DNA from: Stenopsyche tienmushanensis
Taxonomy: Eukaryota; Arthropoda; Insecta; Trichoptera; Stenopsychidae
Direction: 5' to 3'
DNA length: 64,000 bases
NCBI GenBank assembly: GCA_008973525.1
Contig: WACJ01000107.1
Location: 868,001 to 932,000 of the forward strand
A model generated the notes under the pieces. That model did not search any database and was not told where the DNA came from. It saw only the letters and a program-made list of their open reading frames with translations. This document shows, one piece after another, positions 1-12,299 of this stretch. The position numbers and the translations under genes were made by a program. How positions within the stretch are numbered: position 1 is the stretch's first letter; each line of letters begins with the position of its first letter.

Positions 1-479
1 TTAAATTTTCATTGATCGCATGTTATTTAATGGATTAAGGTCAGAATCTGTGAGGTTATTTTAAGCTATTGTGGTATATCCTACATAGGGCTTCCAATTA
101 ACCGTGAAATTGAACCAGCTAGTTGACCGGATTAAACGTAATACCTTAACATCGATGTCGCATGAATACCATTTCCACTTTGAGGAACGATTTTCAGTCA
201 TTTCAAGGATTATACATTGACGGCTAAGAAATCTAATATGAATATTCACCTCGTTGTGCGCTCGGTATTAAATGCATTTGAATGGCGAGAATTGGATTAA
301 AACGAAGTGCACGTAATGCAATATTCTCATAGTATTTATTGAAATCGTCCATGGTTAGTTTTATATTGGCATTGTAGTCAAATCTGCTTGAGAGCGGAAA
401 AATTTATTCTTCAATTTATGCAAAGAATTAAAAATTATATTAACATAGGGCATTTTTATTCAAATTTAATATATAACAA
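1..479. other. A+T-rich non-coding stretch
   Basis: I see no supportable gene or repeat here. Open frames are short, lie on both strands and have no recognisable motifs. Confidence 0.5.
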
Positions 480-765
480 TGAATTGGGTTTTGTTCGTTT
501 GAAATGCGCTGCCATACCGTTCATCGGATTGCAATACAACTTTGTCCACTTATTGCTAAGGAATTTGCGAGTAATATAGGCATAGTCTAATATAAAAAAA
601 ATCAATGTTTGTTTGTCTGTATTTAATGCGCTGCCATACTGTTCATTCGATTACGATAAAACTTTGCCAACTTATTCCTAATTAAACAAGATAACTCTTT
701 CAAATTTCAAACGATATTTTTGGAATTATTACTTATGTAGCAGCAACGCGCCGGGTACCAGCTGG
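480..765 (+). mobile_element. Helitron-like 3' end fragment
   Basis: Two imperfect direct modules beginning ATGCGCTGCCATAC start at 504 and 626, each followed by a similar stretch with ACTTTG and ACTTATT. The block ends in GCAACGCGCCGGGTACCAGCTGG at 743-765, followed by T. The terminal CTGG before a T fits the Helitron 3' rule (CTRR, insertion next to T), and the ACGCGCCGGGTA tail resembles insect Helitron ends as I remember them. No Rep/helicase coding sequence is present, so this would be a non-autonomous or truncated copy. The 5' boundary is uncertain. Confidence 0.45.
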
Positions 766-939
766 TATATTATAAAATTTGCAGTAATCATTTATTTTTA
801 AATATCAGATTGACAGTCATCATTTTGCTATTGAAATCATATTAACACAATATATTAGATGTTTATCAATTTTTTAAAACAAAAATAATTTTATTCCATT
901 TATTTATAAACGAGTCATGCAATAGCCGACAATAAGAAA

Positions 940-1194
940 CTACGTTGATATTCGAACCGAAAGACGGTGGCCGAAGGATTTCGCAACGATAATAACGTCT
1001 TCTATTGCCTTCTGTATCATTTTGAACTTATCGAACTGGAAAGGTGGATTTTCAAAAGAGGAAGCCTTCTTATTCTCGAAGTCGCAATGGAAGATATACG
1101 ACATCGAGGACACACTATTGCAAGTGTGGAAGCGATTCTGATATGAATTTTGAGTATTCCCAGCACTTGCGAGAAATGTTCTAAATATCAACAT
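940..1194 (-). CDS. Unrecognised 84-codon ORF with nearby polyA signals
   Basis: This is an open frame of 84 residues from an ATG at 1194 to a TAG at 940-942. I do not recognise the product. It is richer in G+C and in varied codons than its flanks and includes the stretch FQFDKFKMIQKAIEDVII. Two AATAAA signals on the same strand lie only 36-50 bases past the stop (899-904 and 890-895), as at the end of a short transcript. An upstream ATG in another frame (near 1226) and a stop just before the ORF leave the true start open, and it could be a terminal exon. It has no signal peptide or membrane segment. It lies between the Helitron-like end and repeat R1 copy A, so a transposon origin is possible. 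Confidence 0.3.
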   Translation of the reverse strand: MLIFRTFLASAGNTQNSYQNRFHTCNSVSSMSYIFHCDFENKKASSFENPPFQFDKFKMIQKAIEDVIIVAKSFGHRLSVRIST

Positions 1195-1255
1195 GGTCTT
1201 GTTTTTCTTGAGAATAGCTGCTCATTTTTCAAAATCACTTAATTACTTATCAAAA

Positions 1256-1413
1256 TGGTCGCAAAGCGCCCTTCGATACATTCACCCAGGTGACTTGCTG
1301 GGTGATCCATCAAAAATAAAACTTGGATCTATCAATATCGAGCTCACAAGAAGATGAATTTATGATCCAAATGACATAGATGTAACCTCTTTCTCTCAAT
1401 GGATATTGATTTT
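1256..1413 (+). repeat. Repeat R1, copy A (old, diverged)
   Basis: Aligns by eye with R1 copies B-E: a TTCACCCAGG..GGGTGA block, then AAAATAAAACTTGG, TCAATATCGAGC, GATGTAACC and AATGGATATTGA in the same order and spacing. It is much more diverged than the others and lacks the 5' part and the GAT tail. Confidence 0.55.
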
Positions 1414-3128
1414 TCAGCGCACTGCTTGTTTTATAGTGTTGACAAAAATTATTAAATTTAATTTTTGTTTTAAAAACAGAAAAGATTTATATTACAAATT
1501 TAAATTGTTAAGTAAGCTAACGAGATTTATAGATCATATTTATCATCATAGAACAAAATTTTTTAATTGAAACGTCACACGGTATTTTTATTCATATTAA
1601 TGGATTTAAGGTGTATTTTTTGATGAATATTAATCATTTTTATTGAAGGGTAAACTTTTTAATGTAACCCATCCTCCTCTCTACAAACTTGCTAACATGT
1701 TACTGATATTATACATTCAAGCTGGCTCCAACGTCTTTATCGTTAATATTCATAGTTTAGGATAATATATTTAATTATTATTCATTATTTTTGTTTGGAT
1801 ATGTTGGCTGGTTAGTTTTGCATGAAATTCGATGTGTTTCGTTTGGGAAGAATTAAATTAAAAACAAGCCGAAGGCAATCATCCGGAGTGGCGAGGGCTG
1901 TATAACGCGAGCGGTTATCTAAACGTTCGGCTTATTTATCATATAAATACACTCGTTTTATCATCCCGTTTTCTCCCTTTATGCCGTCTGTGACGTACGA
2001 CTGGGTAATGCGAAAACTAAGTAATTTACAGCTGTCTCAAATTTCCGCCTAGAGATAATCTCCGTTTCCAGGATGACGCGGAAGCTACGCGGACCCGAAA
2101 AACCAAAAGTGGATCCGAATTTATGAATGTTGTTATCTTGCGACATTCGGGGCGTATCTTGGGATGCGGTTTTGTATACATCCTTGGCACGGGACGGGCA
2201 TAAAATTTAGCATGATAACCTGACATTTCCTGTGAATATATTTCCAGGAATAGTTGTGTCAGTTATTCGGGGCGAGTTTGGCCTCTGCCGTTCATTGTTG
2301 AGCGCTTGATGAGGGAGGCAGCGCATAAAGCCCCGAAGCGTCAGGCTATGTCACTAGCTATTTTACACGAGAGATAATATCTTCCAGAGTTTCGTCGTAT
2401 CGGAATGCGGAATCCGGCTTCTAATGAAATTCTACATTTTGGACGTATTAAGTTCTCTGAGTCGTTTTGCGCACCCGGCGACAATTGACACTGCGAAACA
2501 TTGATGAAAAATTTGATAGCCACTCGATCGTGCCATTCGATCCTGACTTATATGAGGATGAGGAATGTCAAAGCAGATTTAGGGTTGATCCGAAACCGGG
2601 CCGAGGGGGTGCCACCGCTTCTTAAGTCTGCCTACCCGCGTCGAGTATAATAATTTAATTTTCCCCTTTGAGAATGGCGTGTCTTTTATGATAAGGATAA
2701 AATCTGATCATCCACATTATGCCAATATACTTTTAAATTAAATTCCCTCTTCTTTTCTTTGATTTCGTTACATCCTGGAAATTTTTACATAATGTATTTG
2801 AATCCTACTTTTCTAACAAAATTTTCCTTAACGACTTTATAATACTAAAACACTCTGAAATATTATTTTTAATGTCTATAGCATTGATCATTCATCATGC
2901 GCACTTATAATGGGTACTTAGAAGACGCTGTTCTCAATTATGAAGATTTATTTTTTTTCGTAGTTATTACAACATAAATATTTTTTAACACAAGTATTCT
3001 TTCAGTTCCAATGACAAATTTGTATAACATTTTTATAGCATGTGTTGTTACTTGCGGATAGCATAAATTGTTCGTAACCACATGGTCACGTTTTTTGATT
3101 TTCTTGCATTTTTCCTAAACTGATATAT
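1414..3128. other. Non-coding stretch before the mariner element
   Basis: I see no supportable gene. 1860-2650 is somewhat richer in G+C than its surroundings, with short open frames on the minus strand and no motif. An 8-bp inverted pair (AAGCCGAA / TTCGGCTT) brackets about 1867-1935. This could be a regulatory island but nothing shows it directly. Confidence 0.4.
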
Positions 3129-3130
3129 TA

Positions 3131-3157
3131 GGGGTATCGAAAAGAAATAGAAATTTT
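3131..3157 (+). repeat. Mariner terminal inverted repeat, left
   Basis: Begins GGGGTATCGAAAAGAAATAG and matches the reverse complement of 4373-4399 over all 27 bases. The inner flanks then diverge. Confidence 0.95.
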
Positions 3158-3179
3158 CATACAGTTATGAAAAAAACAT

Positions 3180-4238
3180 TTATTTAAAAAAAAACTTAAA
3201 AAATACTCTATAAAATAATGTCAATCGTTTTCTAACACCTTTTTTCCATCTTTCAGGTAATTTATCTATTCCTGTTTTGTAAAAGTATTTGGGTTTTTCT
3301 TTAAAGAACTTTTCCATATGATTTTTTATCTCATTCACATTAGTAATTTTTTTTTCACGAAGAGAATGTTCTAGGGCACGAAACAAATAATAATCCGATG
3401 GAGCGATGTCTGGAGAATATGGTAGATGTGGTAGAAGTTCATAGCCAAGTTCAATAATTTTTTGCTACGTAACTTTTGCCGTATGAGGTCGTGCGTTGTC
3501 TTGTTGGAGAATTTGCTTATTATTGTTCACTAAAAATGGCCGATTTTTTTTTAATTCTTGTGTCATTCTTTCTAATTGTTCACAATACATGTTTGCTGTT
3601 ATTGTTTCACCGGGTTTGAGTAATTCAAAATAAATAACACCAAGGCTATCCCACCAAATACATAACAGCACCTTATTTACAGTTAAGCTCGGCTTTGCCG
3701 TAGGTAAAGCTAATTGACCGGGTGAAAGTCATTATTTTTTTCGCGTGGTATTGTTATAGAGGACCCATTTTTCGTCACAGGTAACAATTCGCCTTAAAAA
3801 GGGTTCTAAATCGTGCCTAGATAAAAAAGAAGTGCAGATAGTACGTCGCTGCTCCAGTGCAGTTTGTGATAAATCGTGAGGGACCCAAACTCCTTGCCTG
3901 GAACACTTTCCAATGCGGTGAAGGTGATTTTGTGCAGTTGTCCATGGGCATCCAAGTTTATTTGATATTTCTCTGATTGATTGACGAGGATCAGACTCTA
4001 CTAAATTTAACAGGACATCATCATCGATTTTTAGCGGTCTTCCCGATTTAGGCGCATCTGTAAGATTTCTGTCACCAGTTTGGAATTTTTTCAACCACCT
4101 ATGACATTTACTTAGTGTCAATATATCACCAAATGTTTCATTGATTTTCTGCGTCACTTCTTTAGTTTTCATTTTTTGATCAAATAAAAATAGCATACAA
4201 TGACGCAAATGTTCTTCACTAATTATTGGTCTGGACAT
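3180..4238 (-). pseudogene. Mariner transposase, one frame with three stop codons
   Basis: A mariner transposase normally cuts at and pastes into TA sites in the nucleus. From the ATG at 4238 one frame runs about 352 codons to 3180 with no frameshift, close to the usual 345. The N-terminal half shows paired helix-turn-helix-like segments and a KSGRP linker (about residues 1-115). The catalytic triad is visible: D155 in TCDEKW, D247 in QQDNARPH and D282 in SPDIAPSDY, giving the D34D spacing typical of mariner. WWD and LKPGETI motifs lie between. The frame is interrupted by tandem TAA-TGA at codons 169-170 (3729-3734) and TAG at codon 258 (3465-3467). Apart from these nonsense codons it is well preserved, which suggests inactivation not very long ago. 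Confidence 0.93.
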
Positions 4239-4372
4239 TTTTATTTAAATCACGGTTAATTATTTTTTGTTAAAAATAGTAAATTGACAATAGTCTTAAT
4301 TTACAAGCACCAAAAAATAAGTGTTTACTGCACCGCGTCACAATATAAACTGACCCTAAAGCCAGGTATAAA

Positions 4373-4399
4373 AAAATTTCTATTTCTTTTCGATACCCC
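4373..4399 (-). repeat. Mariner terminal inverted repeat, right
   Basis: Ends in CTTTTCGATACCCC, the perfect inverted partner of 3131-3157, and is followed by the TA target duplication. Confidence 0.95.
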
Positions 4400-4401
4400 T
4401 A

Positions 4402-7400
4402 ATATTATATATGGAAAAGCTACGAATTTTCAATGTATCGTCGATTCGTTGCTAATCGTATCATTTTGGGCTCAAATTCGATTCTGCGGGCTGTCGAGGT
4501 GAAAGTGCCCAAAGCAATTGCTTTGTCCATGGTTGGCTAAATATTTTCGACGAAGAATAAGTTCTCCTTTGTTGATTGTCTTTGAGAGTTACCGGAATGT
4601 TTAACTCGGAAATTCCACGCGATTATGCACAATAGGAGCCTGTCAGAATTAATACACCAGGTTTAAAACCATCTCAATAAACTGCTGCAACGTAAGGCCC
4701 TTTCCAGGTCCCACGCATTTTAATGGGTGAGCAGATCCCAAGATCGTAATATTCCATGTTTACCGCCGGCAATAATCATGCAAAAATATTGCGATTTTCA
4801 AAAAAAATGTGTACATGTTCAGTCTTTCCGGCTATGATAAAAAATATATTGCGCGAGATATAATCGATAGAAATGGCTGTGTCGTTTGGCGTGATATAAT
4901 GTGGAAGAACATGCAATTTTTCGCTGCTAAAAGCACGATTGAAAACGTGACATAATAATTGGGGTTTTAACCCTTGTTTAACGATGTTTATCGGGATTCT
5001 CTTTTTTGGGTAGTGTTTTTGCTTGAATTTTATGAAAAATATTTCGCTCTTTAATACATTGCTTAATCCATTCCATGCGGGCTATTATGAGCGAAAATCG
5101 AATGCTTAGTGCAAACTTGTCGGGTACAATATTTATTTTTTAATGTTTTTATCACATATACAACATATCTATCTATTTATATCGTTGAATCTAAAATTTG
5201 AAGCATGTTCTCGATTTTTAACTAAATTGCTTTCGTTTATAATTTTGATCAACGGCGACCTATTTACCTTGTGCTTGGCTTGTGATTTAAACGTCAAATA
5301 CTGTAGAATTTACGTTCAATGTTGATATTAAATTTTCCAATGATGAGCTTTCAAAGTCATGTATGTGATATAAATAAAATGTATGATATAATGGATTTAT
5401 CTTTAATAATCGTAATTTTTAGTTGCATTCATGCTCGTATCATCTCAAGTTCTTTATTATTTATTTCTATATCGGGCTTTGAATCTCTTTGATAACAAGT
5501 TCATAATATTGGGGAACTTAAATTTGTTTTACGTTATTAAATAAGCCAAAAATTAATATGGTATTTGAATTAGTGAGGTATGTTGCAACATTGGGTGAAA
5601 TATAATATTAACGGTATGATTTTAATGAATTAAATGATTTTTGGCTTTAGATAGTAAGCGGGTCGTTTTAAATGTTTTTGGGAGTGGTTGCATTACTATT
5701 TTGCAGATTTGCCTGCCATTTTTTTAATTACGAAACTGCACTCCATCTCGCATTGAAAGCTCTGTAAACGTCCCCGGTTTTATTGAAATGGATATATAAA
5801 TTATGTTTTTAAATAATTTAATGTTTTCATTATATTTCTTTCTTTTGGGGTAGAATTGTGCTCTTTCTTTGGAGGCAAAGTATATTAGAGATTATCAGAA
5901 TACTGGAGTATCGTAGTTTACTGCAAACTTTTTTCTTCTTATTGGAGCTTCATGCGAGGACTTCGGCAAGGGAGGCGATCGAATCATATTCAGTATTCTT
6001 TGTTAGGACCTCGAGATTATGAGATTAAAACTGTATGATATGATGGAATTATATCCATATTGTCTATATCATACATATTGAAATTAGCACGCTTTCAACA
6101 TTTTATTTGTGAAAGCTCACCGAGCGGATTTCATGGTTATCTCAATAGCGAGATATTTGATTAATTCAATCGATCTTCATTGGATTTGAATATATGTAGG
6201 ATTTACATGCATGCAACCTTTGACGGTTGAGAATTTCAGTTTTATTAACCTGTCGCCCTGTTATTTTTTTTCAGGGCACATACAAAGTAGCAACATTGTC
6301 ATAAATTATTATTTAGCTCAGGTTTTTATAACGGGGGTTGTTGTGCCATTAACATCGAGTTCCACATTCACCACAGCTCCGGATTAAATAAGTATACCTT
6401 TGGAGGCGGCCATAAACTGCTTTGTTTACCACAGAATACAACATTTTCACGTGTTGCTGTTTATAGGTTATTAATGAACGAAACATCTTTATGTTGCGTA
6501 ATAAACGTCTAACTTGCGTTGTATCATAAAGTTCGTTTATTAACGTGCGGCGGATTATTGCGATACCGTTTAATAAGCATAAGCGAATTTCGTGCCGCCT
6601 GTGAATGAACCTCTTATTAGTCAAATCGCTTAAGAATTATCGTAGGCCATTCCTAATGTGATAATCTCCTTATAATGTTGATTAATTACAACTAATGTAA
6701 TTTTTTCCCTCGGATAACGCGAGAGCCATTTAAATACATTAGATTTACAAATGGGACGTTCGACTCGAGACCGTGATGGGCATAAGACTTATAAATATAA
6801 ATGTTTATTTGTTCGCACTATTAAACGCTCGTTTTATTGCCGGCGTGATAAATCTTTCAAATTAAATATTTATTTAAAAGAAATGCATAACTTTCGCCTC
6901 GGATGTGTATTTATGATGTTGCATCACAATTTCTTATGGTTGCTCTGTCTGACTTGTTTATATAAAATCCGCATAAATCCACTAAATCATAATTTATTTA
7001 GATTATTTATTAGGAATTTGTTTGATAAACGAAATCTGTCTTCGGATTGATATAATTCAAATATAACATTAGTCTTTACAGATTAATATTTATACAATTT
7101 CTTTTATATACAATTATTAAGATAAATTTATGTTTAAATCTTTTTTTGCATTAACGCCGAAAACTTGTATTGATCATTTAAATGTTTATTTTTTTATATA
7201 AATCCTATAATACCGGGATGGTTTAATGCAACCCCGAAATCCCGGGATCGAAATTTTGGCTCGGGATTGGATTCCCTAATTGGGACATCCGAGGTTTTAT
7301 ATGATTACTTAAATGTATGAAATAATTTTTCTTTAGCAAAACTAGGGAAGTAGTAGCATTTAATTAAGCTTGGCAAAATGTCCTGCATTCGTATAAGCTC

Positions 7401-10400
7401 ATCAAGTTCAATAGCTTCCCCAGAAGTAAAATTAATTTAGTTTAAATCCACATTGAAGTTTATTTTTAAAAAAAATATAAAATTGTCTATTCAATATTTT
7501 ACCTTTTCTTATAATCAATTTAAATGTGAAATTAATATAATTTGCAATATTAAACATAGAATAGCGAACAGACAGACATGAATAAACATTTAACAGTCAA
7601 TCGAGTTTTATTACACGTTTCACTTTACATTTCGAATAGATTTTTGTGAATGAATGCACAATAATGAGCATTTGAATTTGATTACATTCAGGGATGTACT
7701 AAGCATTAATAAAGCTTATTAAGGAGTATGTCAATGAGCTGAAAGCATATCCTTAACAATCTTGTCGTCGATGTTCCTATAATATTACGATCGAATAGAA
7801 TCGATTGGAAAATCAAATGCTTCGTAATAACCGTAGTGATTTTCCATTACATTACTCCATTACAACTTTTTCGCAAGGGTGGTTTCACGTGTGGGTGACG
7901 ACACTAGAGGTGCTAGTTTGCATCCTCCATTTGTTTCAATATCGACAGTGCTGTATCCTCGACTTATGACCATTTAGGCTTTACGGCATCAAATCCGGAA
8001 AATTGTCTGGATTGAATTAAGTCAGCTATGTAATCGTTATACAAACGCCACAAACAGCATAGGTTTTTAACATCTTGGTGATGAATGCAGTAAATCACTT
8101 TTTTTTTAAAAAAAATAAACTTTTATATACTTATTAATCTTTTAATCATTTCAGTTGAGTGGTTATATGATTTTGTTAAATTCAAACTTCAGCGGATTCT
8201 ATTACAAAAAATATTCAATAGATTGTTCATAGATTTCACAAAGGGTTGTTTTTTTCTTCTATGGTATTCGATATTTGTATTTAAATTTGTTTTTTTTTAT
8301 ATAAAAGGCTCCAATTGACTTTGCTATATATCGTTCAATGCGAAACAATTTCATCCGCCTTGAAAACATGTAATATTTTACTCATAAGGAATTCTCGCCC
8401 CCTCGTACATATACACCTATTACGCGGCTCGCCTGTTTATATTTCAGTACATTTCCGCATTATGCGGAAAAGATTATTGGAAAAACTTTAATGGCGAAAT
8501 GTATTCTGATAAAGGAAACAAATTCAGGGTTTTATGTTTCGCAAAATTCAATTTAGCCCTCAATAAAATCACCCGACTGTCAATAACATGTCACATATAT
8601 ATAAGTTTTTAGGCGCGCGCATTTTTCAAGGAGTTCCCGCGTAACTTTGTTGCTTTTAATTTGAATGTATGCGATCGAACCGAATGTTATTCTTCGCTCC
8701 TGGATTTTCTGGCTTAAGTCGGTGTTCGCCGTAAAATTGATTGCCTGTCACCAGAGCATAAATTGATCGGTAATCCTCGACATGTTCATAACCTTCGGCT
8801 CATATCGGGACGTGAACTTTGCTATGGCACAAGAGGCGATTGTGATATTGTACTCTGTTCAGCCGACCTTACTTACCTCAGGTGGTTCAAAATATCGATT
8901 ACGGTGCTTTCTTGCTGCGGTCAGGACTTACAGCTAGCCAATATCAATTTGCAGCCGTGGCAAACTTAATCGAAACCATCGTCTTGAATTTTTAATTTGG
9001 AATTTTGCTCCGGCTGCATTTGACCAGCTGTGCAGATTCGACCGTCAAACGTTCCTACATAATCGGTATGGAAAGTCACCTTGATTATATCCATTCGAGG
9101 GTATCCCGATTCATGCATGTCAATAAGGGATATTTATTGTCGGAATTGTACCGGAGAACTTTTGAACACAAAGGATCCCCGAATCAAACTTCGGACTATC
9201 AGTAACTCATTCCCGGTTATGTTATGTAATGCTATTGATTCTTGCCGAAACAATGCGAATATATATTCCGGTCCCTTTGACCAAAAGTTCCATCGCCAGT
9301 TGGCCGGAATGCTGTAACCCAACTCTCCATTGTTTTGGATATTACTTACTCTATACTTATTTTTGATAGAGCCAGGAGTTTACTGTAAACATGCAAATTT
9401 AAGCCGATTTCATTATAGAACTGTTTACTTCCTTTGTGATTGGGAGAAACTTGTGTGGCGCCCAACTAGGAATTTCCTCTGAAAAATACCCCGAGGAAAC
9501 TTTACACATTGAATTATAGTCTTAAGGAAGATTGATATATTTTTTGAATTATTTGCGGGGCTGAAAAAATAACACATACCTTCTTAGATCTTATTTTACC
9601 GGCTCACGCACTTTTTTTCCAAACGCGAATTAATCCCCACCCGAAGCAGACGCTGTGAAAATCAACGTTTTCCACGGTTTTATTATCTTTTCATTCAATC
9701 AGAACTACTTTGTTCGAGTTAGCAGAGCAAATAGATCTAAACCATGCGATGCTAAATCAAAGTTATACGAAGCAAGAGAATTATCTCCCGATGTGAACCG
9801 TATGCTGATCACTGGAATGATATTAATCATATCAATGGATGCATTAGATTCATCTAATAATTCAACACTGCAGAATTTTCAAATCCATTTATAAAATAAT
9901 GCAAAATAAAAATGATATAGAACCACCTTATGTAGAATATTAAAATGTGCACTCATCGGGGATGCAAAATAGCGATGCATTTTTGCGTTACGTAATCCTT
10001 CAACCCCAATATAATTGTATTTTGTTAAAAATATATATTTTTAACAGCATACACACATAGCTATATTAGACATAAAATAATAGTTTTCAGGTTTTTTTTT
10101 CTTTTAACGCTGTTTAAGAATACAGTGAATCTTGGACATATTTATGAATATATTGCCCAAATCCTTGTAATTTTTAATATTTGTATGCAGAGGACGAATT
10201 TCATTTTATCCGATGAAATTTCAGATCTGTTGAATTCCATCAAGTGAAACCACAGCACACGAACTCTCTTATAATTTTGGCAAAATTTCAATCGTTTCGC
10301 AATCAATCGTATCAAGGGTGTTTTCCTCAAGATGAATTACGTCTTGTTTTTCGAAATTATGTTTGTTTATAGAGGTAATATTATTTATTATATTGTTAAT

Positions 10401-10531
10401 GTAGAATGAAATAATAAAGTGTTATGAAAAGAGTTTTTTTTATAAAATTGCGAATGAATTGTTCGTATTATATGATGGATGGATAAAATTCAAATGGGTC
10501 ATTAATCAATCGTGCCGAACATTTGACTGTT
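4402..10531. other. Long A+T-rich non-coding stretch
   Basis: I see no supportable gene. Open frames are under about 100 codons, overlap on several frames (for example 9005-9322) and have no recognisable motif. 8400-9330 is somewhat richer in G+C. Confidence 0.4.
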
Positions 10532-10747
10532 CTAATATCGCATATTTATTGCCGAGGCCATATTGGAGTGTAATTCGTCATTGCATTTGGAACATATCGG
10601 GAAGTTATGAGATTTTGGCCAGTCGTTATTAGACAAATCGTCGTAGTTTCTGCAACAGATGCATTGGCAGTGCGGCCAAGACACAGTGCCAGATTGCAGT
10701 TCGCTCTCGGTGCATGTGCACTTCAACGGTGCTCCGAGCCAATGCAC
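10532..10747 (-). CDS. Cys-rich ORF, possible exon
   Basis: An open frame of 71 residues containing eight cysteines at about positions 10, 12, 27, 29, 31, 32, 52 and 55, arranged as CTC, CQCICC and CSKC. The DNA is clearly richer in G+C than its flanks. This density of Cys-x-Cys pairs is unusual for chance translation and would suit a zinc-binding or disulfide-bonded segment. I do not recognise the family. The ATG at 10747 may not be the true start: AG dinucleotides just upstream could be splice acceptors. No neighbouring exon was found, so it could be a pseudogene or chance. Confidence 0.25.
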   Translation of the reverse strand: MHWLGAPLKCTCTESELQSGTVSWPHCQCICCRNYDDLSNNDWPKSHNFPICSKCNDELHSNMASAINMRY

Positions 10748-12100
10748 AAACTGGTTTTTGCACTACAGTGGTCTTGCACAATTTAAAAACGAATCTATTC
10801 TATATATATCGACCATTAATTATCATGAATACTAGTCTGACATTAAGGTCTGGTGCTGGATATGTGAAATGTATGTCAGTCGTGCAGAGATGAGCGAATG
10901 GTTATCTAATGGAGGGGCAATTTGTTAGCATCTAAGAAGTGTTAGCCTTTTCCTGAAATCCAGATATTTGTATAGTTATATTTATATTATATCTGTTATT
11001 ATTTATATTATACTATTGAAATATATCTAATATTACTTAGTTTATTCGCCCAATAAATTTATGCTGTTAAAATCAAATAACTTGTCATGAATGCCGTGTT
11101 AGTTGAATCGACTAACGTATCATATAGGGTTAAGGGCTTTGACTGTTTTGCCTTACATTCGAATTCTAATCGAAGAGAAGTATTTATATTCGTATATACC
11201 CTTATAAATTTTGCAGTAATATACAATAAACTAAATACATTATTTATCATTGTAAAATATACCTTAAAAGCAATAATTAAGTTCAAATAATATGAGAAAT
11301 AATGTTTTTATATCTGATTCCCCTGATATGTTTTTAAATAAATAACGATTTTGATCATTATTATAATTTCGGGATGACACATTTAAATTATGATATTGAT
11401 ATCGACGTAATAAATGATACGACCCAAATGGTAATTTGTAAAATTATTTAGATTAAAGTTAAAGGTCGTTTTTGGGTCGCTTGATCCCTGATAACCGTAT
11501 TTTTGGGTAATTTTTTAGCCAATATAAAAAAGGTGATGTGAGAAATCGTGTCATATTTTAAAATAAAATCTAGCTTAGCTATGTTATTTAATTCTAAGTG
11601 TATCGATTTTTCAAAATACTTCGAAAAAAGTCATGTGGATCTGTTGTTATTCCCTGGCCTAAACATTCACCCTTACAAGATTTTGCCAGAATCTGCATAT
11701 TATTTCAAAATTTATATTATATAAATCGGTATCGAGCTTTTGAAGGAAAGAATTGCTCATCGATTGAAATATTTTTATATGGTAGACTTGGCTATTGTCT
11801 ATAAATTTCCTCCATGTTTCTGATATGTATTGTACAGTGTATTTTGCACTGTCCCTCTAATAATTAGAAAATTACCGTGATTATTTAGCGTTTGCAATTT
11901 TAAGATACGCTATCATTATTCACATCATCTAATCTTCTATTTGTATGAAGATTTGTTAGATTTGAGAGTGTTTTATAACAATTGTTGAAAATTTGGGTGA
12001 GATCGCTCTGATACAACTAAATTTCAATTGATTTTTTCGTTGTCACAAAGGGGTGGCATTTTATCGAGTCGTTATGTAATTAATGAGCGAGTGAATTCGT
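10748..12100. other. A+T-rich non-coding stretch
   Basis: I see nothing supportable. Two overlapping frames at 11059-11290 on opposite strands have no motifs. Confidence 0.4.
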
Positions 12101-12110
12101 CGTCGTTCGA

Positions 12111-12145
12111 TATAAATAGGCGCGATCAATTGTTGGATATCTCTG
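12111..12145 (+). promoter_or_regulatory. Candidate TATA-box promoter
   Basis: TATAAATAG at 12111-12119 in a locally G+C-richer setting. A start site would be expected about 30 bases downstream, near 12140-12145. A leader with ATGs and a consensus splice donor follows at 12229. This is the most promoter-like arrangement I see on the plus strand, but no expression evidence is available. Confidence 0.3.
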
Positions 12146-12191
12146 CTTGAAATCGAAGCTGAACGCGGTGGCTGATAAATGTACTCACACT

Positions 12192-12228
12192 ATGAACTCA
12201 GAAACTCGAAGAGAACCTTGGAGGAATG
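12192..12228 (+). other. Candidate first coding exon ending at a GTAAGC donor
   Basis: The sequence runs from the candidate TATA box through a leader to AATG|GTAAGC, with the donor at 12229. Two ATGs occur, at 12179 (other frame) and 12192. From 12192 the frame reads 12 codons plus one base, beginning MNSETRREPW. From 12179 it reads 16 codons plus two bases. The product is unknown and too short to judge. A perfect palindrome ACGATAATTATCGT (paired GATA sites) lies just downstream at 12274-12287. Confidence 0.2.
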
Positions 12229-12299
12229 GTAAGCGGATGACCGCAAACCTCTACAACGAATCTCTGCAAAGTAACGATAATTATCGTCGTAATTAAATA

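Larger units (their letters stand above)
3131..4399 (-). mobile_element. Complete mariner element (1269 bp)
   Basis: The element is bounded by perfect 27-bp terminal inverted repeats and flanked by TA on both sides (3129-3130 and 4400-4401), the target-site duplication expected of Tc1/mariner elements. Its length matches the usual 1.2-1.4 kb of mariner. It carries one transposase gene on the minus strand that fills most of the element. I did not assign a subfamily. The ends look intact, so the copy could in principle still be mobilised by transposase from a related element, but its own gene is broken by stop codons. Confidence 0.95.

Noticed and set aside
489..502. TTTGTTCGTTTG matching the start of miR-375
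   Set aside because: Only 12 bases match, the segment belongs to the Helitron-like repeat and no hairpin is seen.
7925..7985. YDHLGF-like reading resembling the YDPLG motif of BEL/Pao elements
   Set aside because: No adjoining reverse transcriptase or RNase H motifs in any frame.
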